Source of the DNA: Marinobacter changyiensis
Lineage (GTDB): Bacteria > Pseudomonadota > Gammaproteobacteria > Pseudomonadales > Oleiphilaceae
Assembly (NCBI RefSeq): GCF_009193265.1
Contig: NZ_VZZZ01000003.1
Span: forward strand, 372,001 to 436,000
Reading direction: 5' to 3'
Length of the DNA: 64,000 nucleotides
The position numbers and the translations under genes are program-made. The notes beneath the pieces were generated by a model. The model was given only the letters and a program-made list of their open reading frames with translations, had not been told where the DNA came from and searched no databases. The first letter of the stretch is position 1. The number at the start of each line of letters is the position of its first letter. Shown in pieces: positions 21,147 through 30,181 of the stretch.

Positions 21147-23483
21147 TTGACAACCGCATTCAACAAGCGTCTTTCCTTCAGGCTGACACGAAATACCGTG
21201 CTTTTGGCCATGTTGGTAGGCTTTGTTCTCAATATTGGCCAGGTTACGCTGGACTATGTCCACGCTCGCGCGAACATGAGCAGCGAGATCCAGGCGCTGA
21301 TGGAAATCAGCCACAGCCCGGCCTCCCAGATCGCCTATAATATTGACGCCCGCCTGGCAGAAGAATTGCTGGACGGACTGATCAAGCACCCGGCTATTGT
21401 CGACGCCCGTATTGTCGATTCTGAAAACCGTACTCTCGCCGCCGCCAGCCGTAGCAGTCCCCAATCGCGCTATCGCTGGCTCAGCGATATGCTTTTCGAG
21501 CCCAGCCGATTTTATTCAACCGATCTCCGGGTGCCCCAGCTGGCCGAGATACCCCTGGGCAGTCTGACCATCACCATCGATACCTATCACTATGGAACCG
21601 AATTCCTGAGCCGCGCGGGATACACCATTGTTCTCGGCTTTGTTAAAAGTCTCGCACTTTCGGTCATGCTGTTGATTGTTTTTTATTTTATGCTGACCAA
21701 ACCGATGCTTCGCGTTATCGAAACGCTGAGTGCGGTTGAACCCAAGACCCCGGAAAAAGTTCGCCTGCCAGTCCCCCACAACCATGAAGAGGACGAAATC
21801 GGACAGATGGTGGGCATTATCAACCGGCACCTGGACACCATAGACTCAAGCCTCGATCAGCTCCGCGCCGCCGAAAGCGAGATGAAGAACTACTCCGGCA
21901 AGCTGGAAAAAGAAGTGGATGATCGTACCCGCGAAATATCCGATAAGAACGAAGCCTTACAACGAGGCAACCGGGCCCTGATTCGGGCCAAGGAAGACGC
22001 CGTGCGGCGAGCGCGCTCACGCGCCAATTTTCTTGCCAGCATGAGCCATGAAATCCGCACCCCGCTGAACGGTATACTCGGTATGCTGAGCCTGTCACTG
22101 GAAGGCGAGCTGGAAGCCAGCCAGCGCAATCGGCTTGAAATCGCACAGAATGCCGGCCAAAGCCTGCTGGGGCTGTTGAACGACATCCTCGATATTTCCA
22201 AGGTAGAGGCGGGCAAACTAAACCTCGAAGCCATCCCTTTCGATCTCCGGACCCTGATGGAAGAGTGCGCAACTCTGCATTCTCAACAATCAGTGCGAAA
22301 AGGCATCGAACTGGTTGTAGACATCGAACCGGGTTTGCCTGAGAGCTTTCTTGGCGACCCGACGCGTACCCGGCAAATTATCAACAACCTGCTCGGCAAT
22401 GCCATCAAATTCACGGACGCGGGAGAAGTCAGGATTCGGGTCACACAGACCGGGGGCAATGTGCGGCTCGACCTCATTGATACGGGCATCGGCATGTCCG
22501 ATGACGGGCTGCGGCGCATTTTCGCACCCTTCTCCCAGGCCGGGTCCGACACGACCCGCCGCTATGGTGGAACCGGCCTGGGCCTGACACTGTGCCGGCA
22601 ACTGGTTGAACGTATGCACGGCCAGATCCTGGTGGAATCAGAGGAGAAGCAGGGCACACATTTCACGGTTTTGCTACCCTTACCGGTTCATCCGTCAGAG
22701 ACACCGGTATTTGAGATACCCGCGACGCTCAAAACCAATGGCGTTTATCTCGTCGTGCCCCACAACAACCCCCACCGAATACCGGTCGAGCGACAGTTAC
22801 ACAGCTGGAATCTGTCGCTGCGAAATATCGATGACATTACGGATAACGATCTGAACCCGGACTATCAGGCGGTATTGATTATAGATCTTGCTGAACCGGG
22901 TGCCTTTGAAATTGCGGACCAATGGAGAGCCAGTCAGGTGATTGTGCTTGAGCAACGCAGCCAACTGCCGCTTCGTCAGAGTTGGCAAGTCCTGGCGCTG
23001 CCGTTGCGGCGCCGGGAGCTTCATCGGACGCTTTACCGTGCGGCTGGTGGCATCGAAGCGATATCATCGGCCGCGCTACCTGCAAGTGACGAAGAAAGTC
23101 CCGCGCAACACCTGCGCCTGTTACTTGTCGAAGACAATCGGGTCAACCAGATTGTCGCAAGCGGCATTCTTAAAAAACTGGGCTTCAGCGTAGACCTCGC
23201 CGAGAACGGAGAGCGAGCGATCGCCGCGCTGACCAACGGCCATTACGATATGGTGCTGATGGACTGTCAGATGCCTGTCATGGACGGGTATGAAGCCACC
23301 CGCCAAATCCGCCAGAACCCCGACTGGCAGCGCCTCCCCATCATCGCCATTACGGCCAATGTCATGCAGGGTGATAAAGACGATTGCCTCGCGGCAGGAA
23401 TGAATGATTACATTACCAAACCCTATGACAGGCAGGGGCTGAAGAAAACGATCGAGCGTTGGGCGCGCCCTCAGGATCACTAA
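21147..23483 (+). CDS. sagS: Hybrid sensor histidine kinase, SagS-like
   Basis: 778 aa, close to SagS of P. aeruginosa (about 786). Two membrane segments (residues about 17-37 and 160-188) flank a periplasmic sensor region. A HAMP-like linker and coiled coil follow, then the HisKA phospho-acceptor box ASMSHEIRTPLNGILG, the HATPase boxes (LGNAIKFTD; DTGIGMSDD; GGTGLGLTL), a degenerate receiver-like stretch and a C-terminal receiver (LVEDNRVNQ; phospho-acceptor Asp in LMDCQMPVMDGYE). There is no HPt domain, so output needs a separate HPt protein. The start is an unsupported TTG; the gpx-alaA-htpX neighbourhood backs the SagS assignment. Confidence 0.85.
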   Translation: MTTAFNKRLSFRLTRNTVLLAMLVGFVLNIGQVTLDYVHARANMSSEIQALMEISHSPASQIAYNIDARLAEELLDGLIKHPAIVDARIVDSENRTLAAASRSSPQSRYRWLSDMLFEPSRFYSTDLRVPQLAEIPLGSLTITIDTYHYGTEFLSRAGYTIVLGFVKSLALSVMLLIVFYFMLTKPMLRVIETLSAVEPKTPEKVRLPVPHNHEEDEIGQMVGIINRHLDTIDSSLDQLRAAESEMKNYSGKLEKEVDDRTREISDKNEALQRGNRALIRAKEDAVRRARSRANFLASMSHEIRTPLNGILGMLSLSLEGELEASQRNRLEIAQNAGQSLLGLLNDILDISKVEAGKLNLEAIPFDLRTLMEECATLHSQQSVRKGIELVVDIEPGLPESFLGDPTRTRQIINNLLGNAIKFTDAGEVRIRVTQTGGNVRLDLIDTGIGMSDDGLRRIFAPFSQAGSDTTRRYGGTGLGLTLCRQLVERMHGQILVESEEKQGTHFTVLLPLPVHPSETPVFEIPATLKTNGVYLVVPHNNPHRIPVERQLHSWNLSLRNIDDITDNDLNPDYQAVLIIDLAEPGAFEIADQWRASQVIVLEQRSQLPLRQSWQVLALPLRRRELHRTLYRAAGGIEAISSAALPASDEESPAQHLRLLLVEDNRVNQIVASGILKKLGFSVDLAENGERAIAALTNGHYDMVLMDCQMPVMDGYEATRQIRQNPDWQRLPIIAITANVMQGDKDDCLAAGMNDYITKPYDRQGLKKTIERWARPQDH

Positions 23484-23497
23484 CAGCCTGACTGGCC

Positions 23498-23995
23498 TCA
23501 AGCTGGCGCAGAAGCGAGCAACTTCTCGATATCGCCCCGGATTGATTCCGGCTTGGCGGTTGGAGGATAGCGCTTCACTACCTGCCCTTCCCTGTTAATA
23601 AGAAATTTAGTGAAGTTCCATTTGATCTTCTCGGAACCAAGCAGGCCTTTCGCTCCGGACTTGAGAAACTCATAGAGCGGATGCGCGTTCGGACCGTTAA
23701 CTTCGATCTTCGCAAACATCGGGAAGTCGACACCATAGTTCAGCCTGCAGAACTGACTGATCTCATCGTTATCTGCAGGGTCCTGATTCAGGAACTGGTT
23801 GCAGGGAAACCCCAGTACGCTGAAGCCTTTTTCCTTGAAGTCGGAGTAAAGCGACTGCAAACCTTCAAACTGCGGCGTAAACCCGCATTTACTGGCAGTG
23901 TTCACGATCAGCAGCACCTGGCCGCTATAGTCCGCCAATGAATGTTGCTGACCACTGATATCCTGGACGTCAATGTCATAAAGAGCGGAGGTCAT
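23498..23995 (-). CDS. Glutathione peroxidase-family peroxidase
   Basis: 165-aa thiol peroxidase that reduces hydroperoxides. Catalytic motifs are NTASKCGFTPQ (peroxidatic Cys about residue 36), LGFPCNQF and WNFTKFL. Bacterial members with Cys instead of selenocysteine often use thioredoxin rather than glutathione. A GGGGA ribosome site precedes the ATG at 23995. It converges with sagS (14 bp apart) and diverges from alaA. In P. aeruginosa the same locus carries ospR and msrB next to it; both are missing here. Confidence 0.94.
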   Translation of the reverse strand: MTSALYDIDVQDISGQQHSLADYSGQVLLIVNTASKCGFTPQFEGLQSLYSDFKEKGFSVLGFPCNQFLNQDPADNDEISQFCRLNYGVDFPMFAKIEVNGPNAHPLYEFLKSGAKGLLGSEKIKWNFTKFLINREGQVVKRYPPTAKPESIRGDIEKLLASAPA

Positions 23996-24207
23996 ATTTT
24001 CCCCTTGGAGTATTCAAAATTATGTTGCGCACAGTTTGCTCAATCAATTATTTTGCCTGTTACTGGGTCAAATCACCAATCGGTGACTGGTAAATCCATG
24101 GAATTCGTGCCATTTTTCATCACAATTCATCACCATTGACCTGTTACCGGCGCCTCGTGCTCCGCTAGAATACGGGTTTCGCCCCCAGACTCAGGAAGTG
24201 TCCGTTT

Positions 24208-25422
24208 ATGCAGAACTACAAGAAGTCCGCCAAGCTCGATAACGTGTGTTACGAAATACGTGGCGTGGTTCTGCGTGAGGCGCGTCGCCTGGAGGAGGAA
24301 GGTCACCGGGTGCTCAAGCTCAATATCGGTAATCCGGCCGCCTTTGATCTGGATGTGCCCGAGGAAATCCAGCAGGACGTGATCTACAACATGCCTTCCG
24401 CTCAGGGCTACGTGGAATCCAAGGGTTTGTTCTCTGCCCGCAAAGCGGTGATGCACTATTGCCAGCAGCGGGGTATCGACAAAGTGGATATCGATGACAT
24501 CTACCTGGGTAACGGCGTCAGCGAAATGATCGTCATGTCCATGCAGGCACTGTTGAACACCGGCGACGAAGTTCTCATCCCGGCACCCGATTACCCACTC
24601 TGGACCGCGGCTGTAACACTTTCCAGCGGCAAGCCCGTGCACTACCGCTGCGATGAGAAGCAGGACTGGTACCCGGATATTGACGACATCAAGAGCAAGC
24701 TGACGTCCCGCACCCGAGCCATTGTTCTGATCAACCCCAATAATCCGACCGGAGCTGTCTATTCCACCGAACTGCTGGAGCAGGTCATAGAACTCGCTCG
24801 TCAGCACAACCTGATTGTTCTGTCGGATGAAATCTATGACAAGATTCTCTATGACGGCGTAGAACACGTCTCTACCGCCTCACTGGCCGACGACGTGCTG
24901 TTTTTTACTTACAACGGCCTGTCCAAGAACTACCGGGCCGCAGGCTACCGGTCAGGCTGGATGATCATCAGTGGCGCCAAACACAAAGCCCGGGATCTGA
25001 TTGAAGGTATTGATATGCTCGCCTCCATGCGGTTGTGTGCCAATGTTCCGGCGCAACTCGCAATCCAGACAGCGCTCGGCGGTTACCAGTCAATTAATGA
25101 CCTGGTGGCCCCCGGCGGGCGCCTCTATGAGCAACGGGAAACCGCCTGGTCACTTCTGAATGATATCCCGGGTGTCAGTTGCGTGAAGCCCAAGGGTGCG
25201 CTCTACCTGTTCCCCCATCTCGACCCGAAGCGGTTCCCGATCCAGAATGACGAACGCCTGGTTCTTGACCTTCTGGTGCAGGAAAAAATCCTACTGGTTC
25301 AGGGCTCGGCCTTCAATATTGAGGACAAACAACATTTTCGGGTTGTTTTCCTGCCCAGGGAAGACGCGCTTGAAGACGCCATCAAGCGCCTGGCGCATTT
25401 CCTGGCGACCTATCAGCAGTAG
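24208..25422 (+). CDS. alaA: Glutamate-pyruvate aminotransferase AlaA
   Basis: Class I PLP aminotransferase making alanine from pyruvate and glutamate. The 404-aa protein aligns over its full length with E. coli AlaA from memory: KLDNVCYEIRG, RLEEEGHRVLKLNIGNPA, APDYPLWTAAVTLSSGK, INPNNPTGAVYS, SDEIYDKILYDG and the PLP-lysine motif NGLSKNYRAAGYR. Synteny with gpx and htpX as in Pseudomonas supports it. It has its own promoter region of about 210 bp shared with gpx. Confidence 0.95.
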   Translation: MQNYKKSAKLDNVCYEIRGVVLREARRLEEEGHRVLKLNIGNPAAFDLDVPEEIQQDVIYNMPSAQGYVESKGLFSARKAVMHYCQQRGIDKVDIDDIYLGNGVSEMIVMSMQALLNTGDEVLIPAPDYPLWTAAVTLSSGKPVHYRCDEKQDWYPDIDDIKSKLTSRTRAIVLINPNNPTGAVYSTELLEQVIELARQHNLIVLSDEIYDKILYDGVEHVSTASLADDVLFFTYNGLSKNYRAAGYRSGWMIISGAKHKARDLIEGIDMLASMRLCANVPAQLAIQTALGGYQSINDLVAPGGRLYEQRETAWSLLNDIPGVSCVKPKGALYLFPHLDPKRFPIQNDERLVLDLLVQEKILLVQGSAFNIEDKQHFRVVFLPREDALEDAIKRLAHFLATYQQ

Positions 25423-25678
25423 GCCAGCGTTTTTATGGCGGACATTCATGCTGAAGAGTTCTATATTTATAGGGGAGGCGCTGCGCAACGGTATTCCGGC
25501 CCGCATCCGCCACGTGGTCCGCGCCACTTTTCTCAACGGTTCCTGACGCTTCCCGAAGCCTAAAGTTGATTAAAACGTTGTAAACCTGTTGATTCAGTGC
25601 GACCAAAACCCAATGATGGTACCAAACCCGAACGAGGCGGTCCGCACCTTCACTGATTGAATTCCGAGGTACCAGTCC

Positions 25679-26566
25679 ATGAGAATACTGTTGTTTCTGG
25701 CCACCAACCTTGCGGTCATTCTGGTGGCCAGTTTTACCCTTCGTATACTCGGTGTCGACAGCTACCTGACCCAGTACGGCATCAATTATGAGTCCCTGCT
25801 GATCTTCGCGGGTATTTTCGGCTTCGCGGGCTCGTTCATATCGTTGCTGATTTCAAAACCCATGGCCAAATGGAGCACCAGGGCCAAGGTAATCGAAAAC
25901 CCTCGCACGCCTGCTGAGCGCTGGCTGGTGGATACCGTGGCCCAGATGGCCAAACAGGCGGGTATTGGTATGCCAGAGGTCGCGATTTTTCCGGCCAGGC
26001 AATCCAATGCGTTCGCAACCGGCTGGAACAAAAACAATGCCCTGGTTGCGGTCAGCGAAGGCTTGCTGCATCGTTTCAACAAGGATGAAATTCAGGCAGT
26101 ACTCGGCCATGAAATCGGACACGTGGCCAACGGAGATATGATTACGCTCGCGCTCATTCAGGGGGTGGTCAACACCTTTGTTATCTTTGCCTCACGGGTT
26201 ATCGGGTCATTTGTGGACCGGGTCGTTTTCAGGAATGAAAGCGGCCACGGTATCGGCTTTTTTGTCGTCAGCATTGTGGCGGAAATCGTGTTGGGCATTC
26301 TTGCCAGCACTATTGTGTTCTGGTTCTCCCGGCGCCGTGAGTTTCGCGCTGACATCGCCGGGGCCCAACTGGCGGGCCGGGGCGCCATGATCAGTGCCCT
26401 TGCACGATTGAAGCAGGAGAGCGAAATACCCGATGAGATGCCGGACAGCCTGCAGGCATTTGGCATTAATCGCGGGGCCCGTGGTGGCCTGAGCGCGCTG
26501 TTCATGACCCATCCACCGCTGGAGAAACGGATAGACGCGTTAAAACAGAACCCGGTTTTGGCTTGA
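25679..26566 (+). CDS. htpX: Membrane-bound zinc metalloprotease HtpX
   Basis: Inner-membrane protease that degrades misfolded membrane proteins, partly redundant with FtsH. 295 aa (E. coli 293). The zinc motif HEIGH is at about residues 144-148 ([13 protein letters not shown]), the third ligand Glu follows in FRADIAGA, and four membrane segments are visible, two before and two after the active site. [18 protein letters not shown] is the first. In E. coli it is under Cpx control; I see no clear CpxR site here. Confidence 0.96.
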   Translation: MRILLFLATNLAVILVASFTLRILGVDSYLTQYGINYESLLIFAGIFGFAGSFISLLISKPMAKWSTRAKVIENPRTPAERWLVDTVAQMAKQAGIGMPEVAIFPARQSNAFATGWNKNNALVAVSEGLLHRFNKDEIQAVLGHEIGHVANGDMITLALIQGVVNTFVIFASRVIGSFVDRVVFRNESGHGIGFFVVSIVAEIVLGILASTIVFWFSRRREFRADIAGAQLAGRGAMISALARLKQESEIPDEMPDSLQAFGINRGARGGLSALFMTHPPLEKRIDALKQNPVLA

Positions 26567-26596
26567 ACTTTTCTGCCATATTGTGCCAAAGCAGGA

Positions 26597-26621
26597 TGGC
26601 GAGATTCCCAATATCTCGCCA
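26597..26621 (+). terminator. Terminator-like hairpin after htpX
   Basis: TGGCGAGAT (26597-26605) pairs perfectly with ATCTCGCCA (26613-26621), loop of 7. It lies 30 bases after the htpX stop. No T-run follows, so it may be an RNA 3'-end stabiliser rather than an intrinsic terminator. Confidence 0.5.
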
Positions 26622-26704
26622 GAATAACCTCGGAAGATCACTTAGAACGTAATCTTTCAGTCATAATCATGGGCTAGTCTGAGATGGACACTTGGAGAAA
26701 CACT

Positions 26705-26887
26705 ATGACGGAGAAAAAGGAAGTGATGCAGCAAAAGCAGCAGTCGGAGGATCTAATGAACGGAGCCGCCATCATTCTTTCTGACGGTCAGGAAATGCCG
26801 ATTACCGATACCATGGTGCGCCAGTCCCTGGATTCTATCGTTGAGTCCTCCAACCACCCATCGGAGCGCGATCAGGCATCGTCCTGA
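26705..26887 (+). CDS. Small conserved protein, PA1571-like
   Basis: 60-aa polar protein. After a charged, Gln-rich N-terminus it has GAAIILSDGQEMPITDTMVRQSLDSIV, which resembles the conserved core of a family of very small Pseudomonas/Marinobacter proteins known only as PA1571 family; I make that link from memory. The ATG at 26705 is chosen because GGAG lies 7 bases before it; the in-frame ATG at 26684 has no ribosome site. No function is known. Confidence 0.65.
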   Translation: MTEKKEVMQQKQQSEDLMNGAAIILSDGQEMPITDTMVRQSLDSIVESSNHPSERDQASS

Positions 26888-26896
26888 TGCTGGAAG

Positions 26897-28048
26897 TCAA
26901 AGTTTCAGCTTGAAGCCCAAGCCCTTGAAGACGTCCTGCAAAGACCGGCTGGTGCCTTTGAGCTGGATCTTGACGCTGGAAAACTCCCGTCGCACCGGAT
27001 AGTCCCGACGAAGTCGGTCAAATTCCCTACCTCGCTCAGCAGACACCGTGGCCATCATGTTTCGAAGTCGTGCATCATCCCGCCTGGGGTCGTAACAGGC
27101 CCGAATTGCTGTACTGGAGGCCTCCGATGCCTGGGCAGAGCTGGTGAAAGCAATCTTGGCAAGCGCGGGTTCAGGCAGGAACTGGCCGCTGCGCTTGCGC
27201 GCGGGCAACCCGAGAAAACGACATAGCGCCTGGTAAATCATCTCGGTGCCCTGCACCTTCCCTTCCAGGCTGTAGCCAGCTACATGGGGCGTGGCCAACC
27301 AGGTAAGCGCCAAGGTTTCGGGGCTGATGTCCGGCTCGTTTTCCCACACATCGAGGGCGACTGTCGGTGCATCAGGCTGCTGCAAGCGTTCACGCAGGGC
27401 TGTTTCGTCAATGATTTCGCCCCGGCTACTGTTAATCAGCAACTGACCGGCATTCATTCCGGCCAGCCTTGTGGCATCAATCATCTGGAAGGTCGGATGC
27501 TCACCATCATGGGTCAACGGCGTATGGATGCTCACCACATCACAGGCCAGAGCCTCCTCCAGATCGACAAACAGGTTGGAGTCTGTCTCCTCTGACTCAC
27601 GGAACGGATCGCACACCTTGATATCGAATCCGAGCTTTACAAGTGTGCGCCAGAGTGCCCCACCCACATTGCCGGCGCCTACAATACCGACACTGCGGCC
27701 TGTCCAATGGGTCTGGTCCGTGCGCTCCGCCCACAGCGACAGCACGCTGAGAACATACTCCACCACGCTGTTTGCGTTGCAACCCGGCGCGCAGCAAAAC
27801 GTCACCTCACGGCTGGCCAGATACTCTCTGTCCACATGATCGGTACCGATGGTCGCCGTACCGACAAACTTGACCCCGCTTCCCTCCAATAACGCTTCGT
27901 CTACACGGGTGACCGAGCGGACAAGCAGTATGTCGGCGTTTCGCACATCGTCTGCGGTCATATCACGACCGGACACCCGACGAATCTGTCCGATATCCTC
28001 GAAAAACGCGTCCAGCAGCGGGATGTTCTCATCGGCTACGATTAACAT
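26897..28048 (-). CDS. pdxB: Erythronate-4-phosphate dehydrogenase
   Basis: NAD-dependent 2-hydroxyacid dehydrogenase, second step of the DXP-dependent pyridoxal-phosphate pathway. 383 aa from the ATG at 28048 (MLIVADENIPLLDAFF). Visible are the nucleotide-binding GIVGAGNVGG, HTPLTHDGEHPT, INSSRGEIIDETAL, the catalytic Glu/His region (VWENEPDI; ATPHVAGYSLEGKVQGT) and the C-terminal PdxB dimerisation domain. The longer in-frame reading runs into the helicase gene and is not used. It lies 16 bp downstream of the helicase. Confidence 0.96.
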   Translation of the reverse strand: MLIVADENIPLLDAFFEDIGQIRRVSGRDMTADDVRNADILLVRSVTRVDEALLEGSGVKFVGTATIGTDHVDREYLASREVTFCCAPGCNANSVVEYVLSVLSLWAERTDQTHWTGRSVGIVGAGNVGGALWRTLVKLGFDIKVCDPFRESEETDSNLFVDLEEALACDVVSIHTPLTHDGEHPTFQMIDATRLAGMNAGQLLINSSRGEIIDETALRERLQQPDAPTVALDVWENEPDISPETLALTWLATPHVAGYSLEGKVQGTEMIYQALCRFLGLPARKRSGQFLPEPALAKIAFTSSAQASEASSTAIRACYDPRRDDARLRNMMATVSAERGREFDRLRRDYPVRREFSSVKIQLKGTSRSLQDVFKGLGFKLKL

Positions 28049-28064
28049 GGTCAATCCCGTCCGT

Positions 28065-29405
28065 TCAGGCTCGCCGCTGGCGCGGACGTTGGTTGCGGGC
28101 TGCCGGAGGACGACGGTTGCCGCCTCGACGCCGGGCAATAACTGGTTGTTCAAGCGGTTCCATGAGATCTTCCTCGGGCACACTTGACGTCAGTTTTTGA
28201 CCGATATACCGCTCGATAGCTGGCAGGGAGAAGGCGTCGTCTTCACTGGCGAAACTGATGGATATACCATTCTGCCCCGCCCGTCCGGTACGCCCGATGC
28301 GGTGGACATAATCTTCCGCACTGTCTGGCAGATTGTAATTGAATACGTGGGTCACCCCGTCAACATGGATACCACGACCGGCCACATCGGTGGCGACCAG
28401 GACCTGAATGTCTCCCCGTTTGAACTGGTCGAGTGTCTTCAGACGCTTGTTCTGGGGAATTTCACCGGACATCAGCGCGGTCTTGACGCCCTGATTGCGG
28501 AGGTCTTCGTCCAGGTCCCGGCATTGATCGCGACGGTTGGCAAAGACCAGCGCCTTCTCCACGCCCTCTTTCTTCAGGCAATTAACCAGCACCGTCAGCT
28601 TTTCATCACCACCGACAAAGTAAACGGTCTGCTGAACCCGTTCGGCCGTCTTTTGCTCGGGTTCGATCTCCACAAACTCGGCATTACCGGTCCACATGGA
28701 CGCAAGATTCAGTACATCCTGGTTAAAGGTGGCGCTGAACAGCAGCGTCTGCCGGTTTTCCTTGGGTGTGCATTTACGGATGATGCGTTTGACGTCCGGT
28801 ATAAAGCCCATATCCAGCATACGGTCGGCCTCATCCAGAATCAGCAGGTCAAGCTGGTCAAGGAACACGTCCTGGGAGCCCAAAAAGTCGATCAGACGCC
28901 CCGGCGTCGCCACCAGAATATCCACCACTTCGTTTTGCAGCTGATCCCGCTGCTTATCGTAATTCATGCCTCCGACAACCGTCACAACGTTGTGACCGGT
29001 GTAACCACAGAGCTCTTCAGCGTCCTTGGCAATCTGCATGGCCAGCTCACGGGTCGGGGCCAGGGCCAGCACCCGAGGCTCGGAGGCGAACCGATCTGAC
29101 TCAGGAATAGGGTTCTCCAGCATGCGCTGGATACCGTTGATCAGGAAAGCCGCTGTTTTACCGGTACCCGTCTGGGCCTGACCAATCAGATCCTTGCCTG
29201 CAAGGGTAACGGGCAGGGTTTCCGCCTGGATCGGTGTGCAGTACTCAAAGCCGATATCGGTAATCGCATCCAGCAAGCGCTGGTCGAGACCCAGATCAAC
29301 AAAGCGGGTTTTGCCCTCAACGACCGGCACTTCGGGTCTTTGAGCGTTTGTTCGGGTTGTGTCTGATGGCACGTGTATCTCCACAGCCCTTGAGCGGGCT
29401 GACAA
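28065..29405 (-). CDS. DEAD-box ATP-dependent RNA helicase, RhlB-like
   Basis: 446-aa RNA helicase. All core motifs are present: Q motif (FEYCTPIQAETLP), Walker A AQTGTGKT, PTRELAMQIA, TPGRLIDFL, DEAD in LDEADRML, SAT, and HRIGRTGRAG. A basic tail (RRRGGNRRPPAARNQRPRQRRA) probably binds RNA. It resembles RhlB of Pseudomonas. The last residues lie next to the pdxB start, and epmC follows upstream after 7 bp, so three minus-strand genes are closely packed. Confidence 0.94.
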   Translation of the reverse strand: MSARSRAVEIHVPSDTTRTNAQRPEVPVVEGKTRFVDLGLDQRLLDAITDIGFEYCTPIQAETLPVTLAGKDLIGQAQTGTGKTAAFLINGIQRMLENPIPESDRFASEPRVLALAPTRELAMQIAKDAEELCGYTGHNVVTVVGGMNYDKQRDQLQNEVVDILVATPGRLIDFLGSQDVFLDQLDLLILDEADRMLDMGFIPDVKRIIRKCTPKENRQTLLFSATFNQDVLNLASMWTGNAEFVEIEPEQKTAERVQQTVYFVGGDEKLTVLVNCLKKEGVEKALVFANRRDQCRDLDEDLRNQGVKTALMSGEIPQNKRLKTLDQFKRGDIQVLVATDVAGRGIHVDGVTHVFNYNLPDSAEDYVHRIGRTGRAGQNGISISFASEDDAFSLPAIERYIGQKLTSSVPEEDLMEPLEQPVIARRRGGNRRPPAARNQRPRQRRA

Positions 29406-29412
29406 TTCACAT

Positions 29413-29985
29413 TTAATCGGTAACGCAGCAAGCTACCGAATCTGGTTCGGCGTTACACCCTGCGTTCCAGTCGTCAATAAACCGGTGTGCTGTTCCGTAA
29501 AAATCCAACAGCGCTTGGTGAAACAATGCGGCCCGCACCGGCAAGCGGTTCCTGAAATAGGTATTGGCCTGATAAACAACCTGACGGCGAAATTCCGTGG
29601 CGTTTGCGGCCCCACTCCCAGACAGATTATCGGTACTGAGGTGAAAGGCCTTGCCTGCTGCTATCGAAAACAGCCATTCCAATGCCTGAGGCTTGACTTC
29701 CACCTGTTCAAACGCCTGTTGTTGTTCAGCGGTACGGCCATCCGGGCAGTACCAGTAACCATAATCCAGAAGCGTGCGGCGATGTGAACCGGCGATACAC
29801 CAGTGACTGATTTCATGAAGCGCGCTGGAGAAATAGTCGCGCGTAAACACAACCCTGGCAAGACTGTCTGGCCTTTCTGCAGGAATGTATTCTGGTTCAT
29901 CGCCGTCGCCGACCAATACTGTCCGGTAGGATCCCCGGAACAAGTCATTGAACAGCATGATAAGATCGTTCGAATGGTGGCTCAT
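29413..29985 (-). CDS. epmC: Elongation factor P hydroxylase
   Basis: Hydroxylates the beta-lysylated lysine of EF-P, the last step of EF-P modification. 190 aa from the ATG at 29985 (MSHHSNDLIMLFND). The family core is obvious: SALHEISHWCIAGSHRR, LDYGYWYCPDGR, VEVKPQALEWLF. HEISH provides metal ligands. A TTG 33 bases upstream is a weaker alternative start. The epmA and epmB genes are not in this window. Confidence 0.94.
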   Translation of the reverse strand: MSHHSNDLIMLFNDLFRGSYRTVLVGDGDEPEYIPAERPDSLARVVFTRDYFSSALHEISHWCIAGSHRRTLLDYGYWYCPDGRTAEQQQAFEQVEVKPQALEWLFSIAAGKAFHLSTDNLSGSGAANATEFRRQVVYQANTYFRNRLPVRAALFHQALLDFYGTAHRFIDDWNAGCNAEPDSVACCVTD

Positions 29986-30181
29986 GCGTTCGCTATTGTG
30001 CGACTTTAGCGCGTTCAATACCAGTGGGAACTTTATTTCAACCGGTCACTCAAAGTTGCAGAAATAGTTAACCAGAAACTTACTCGAAAAGTTACCTGAA
30101 CTGCCTTGAAGATCTACCAAAGGCCGGTAACAATCTGAATAATTCAAGCCTTCGGGCGCAAGCAACCAAACAGACGAGACT

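Noticed and set aside
25449..25547. Short plus-strand frame (about 32 codons) between alaA and htpX
   Set aside because: No ribosome site at a good distance and no homology recognised; probably leader DNA.
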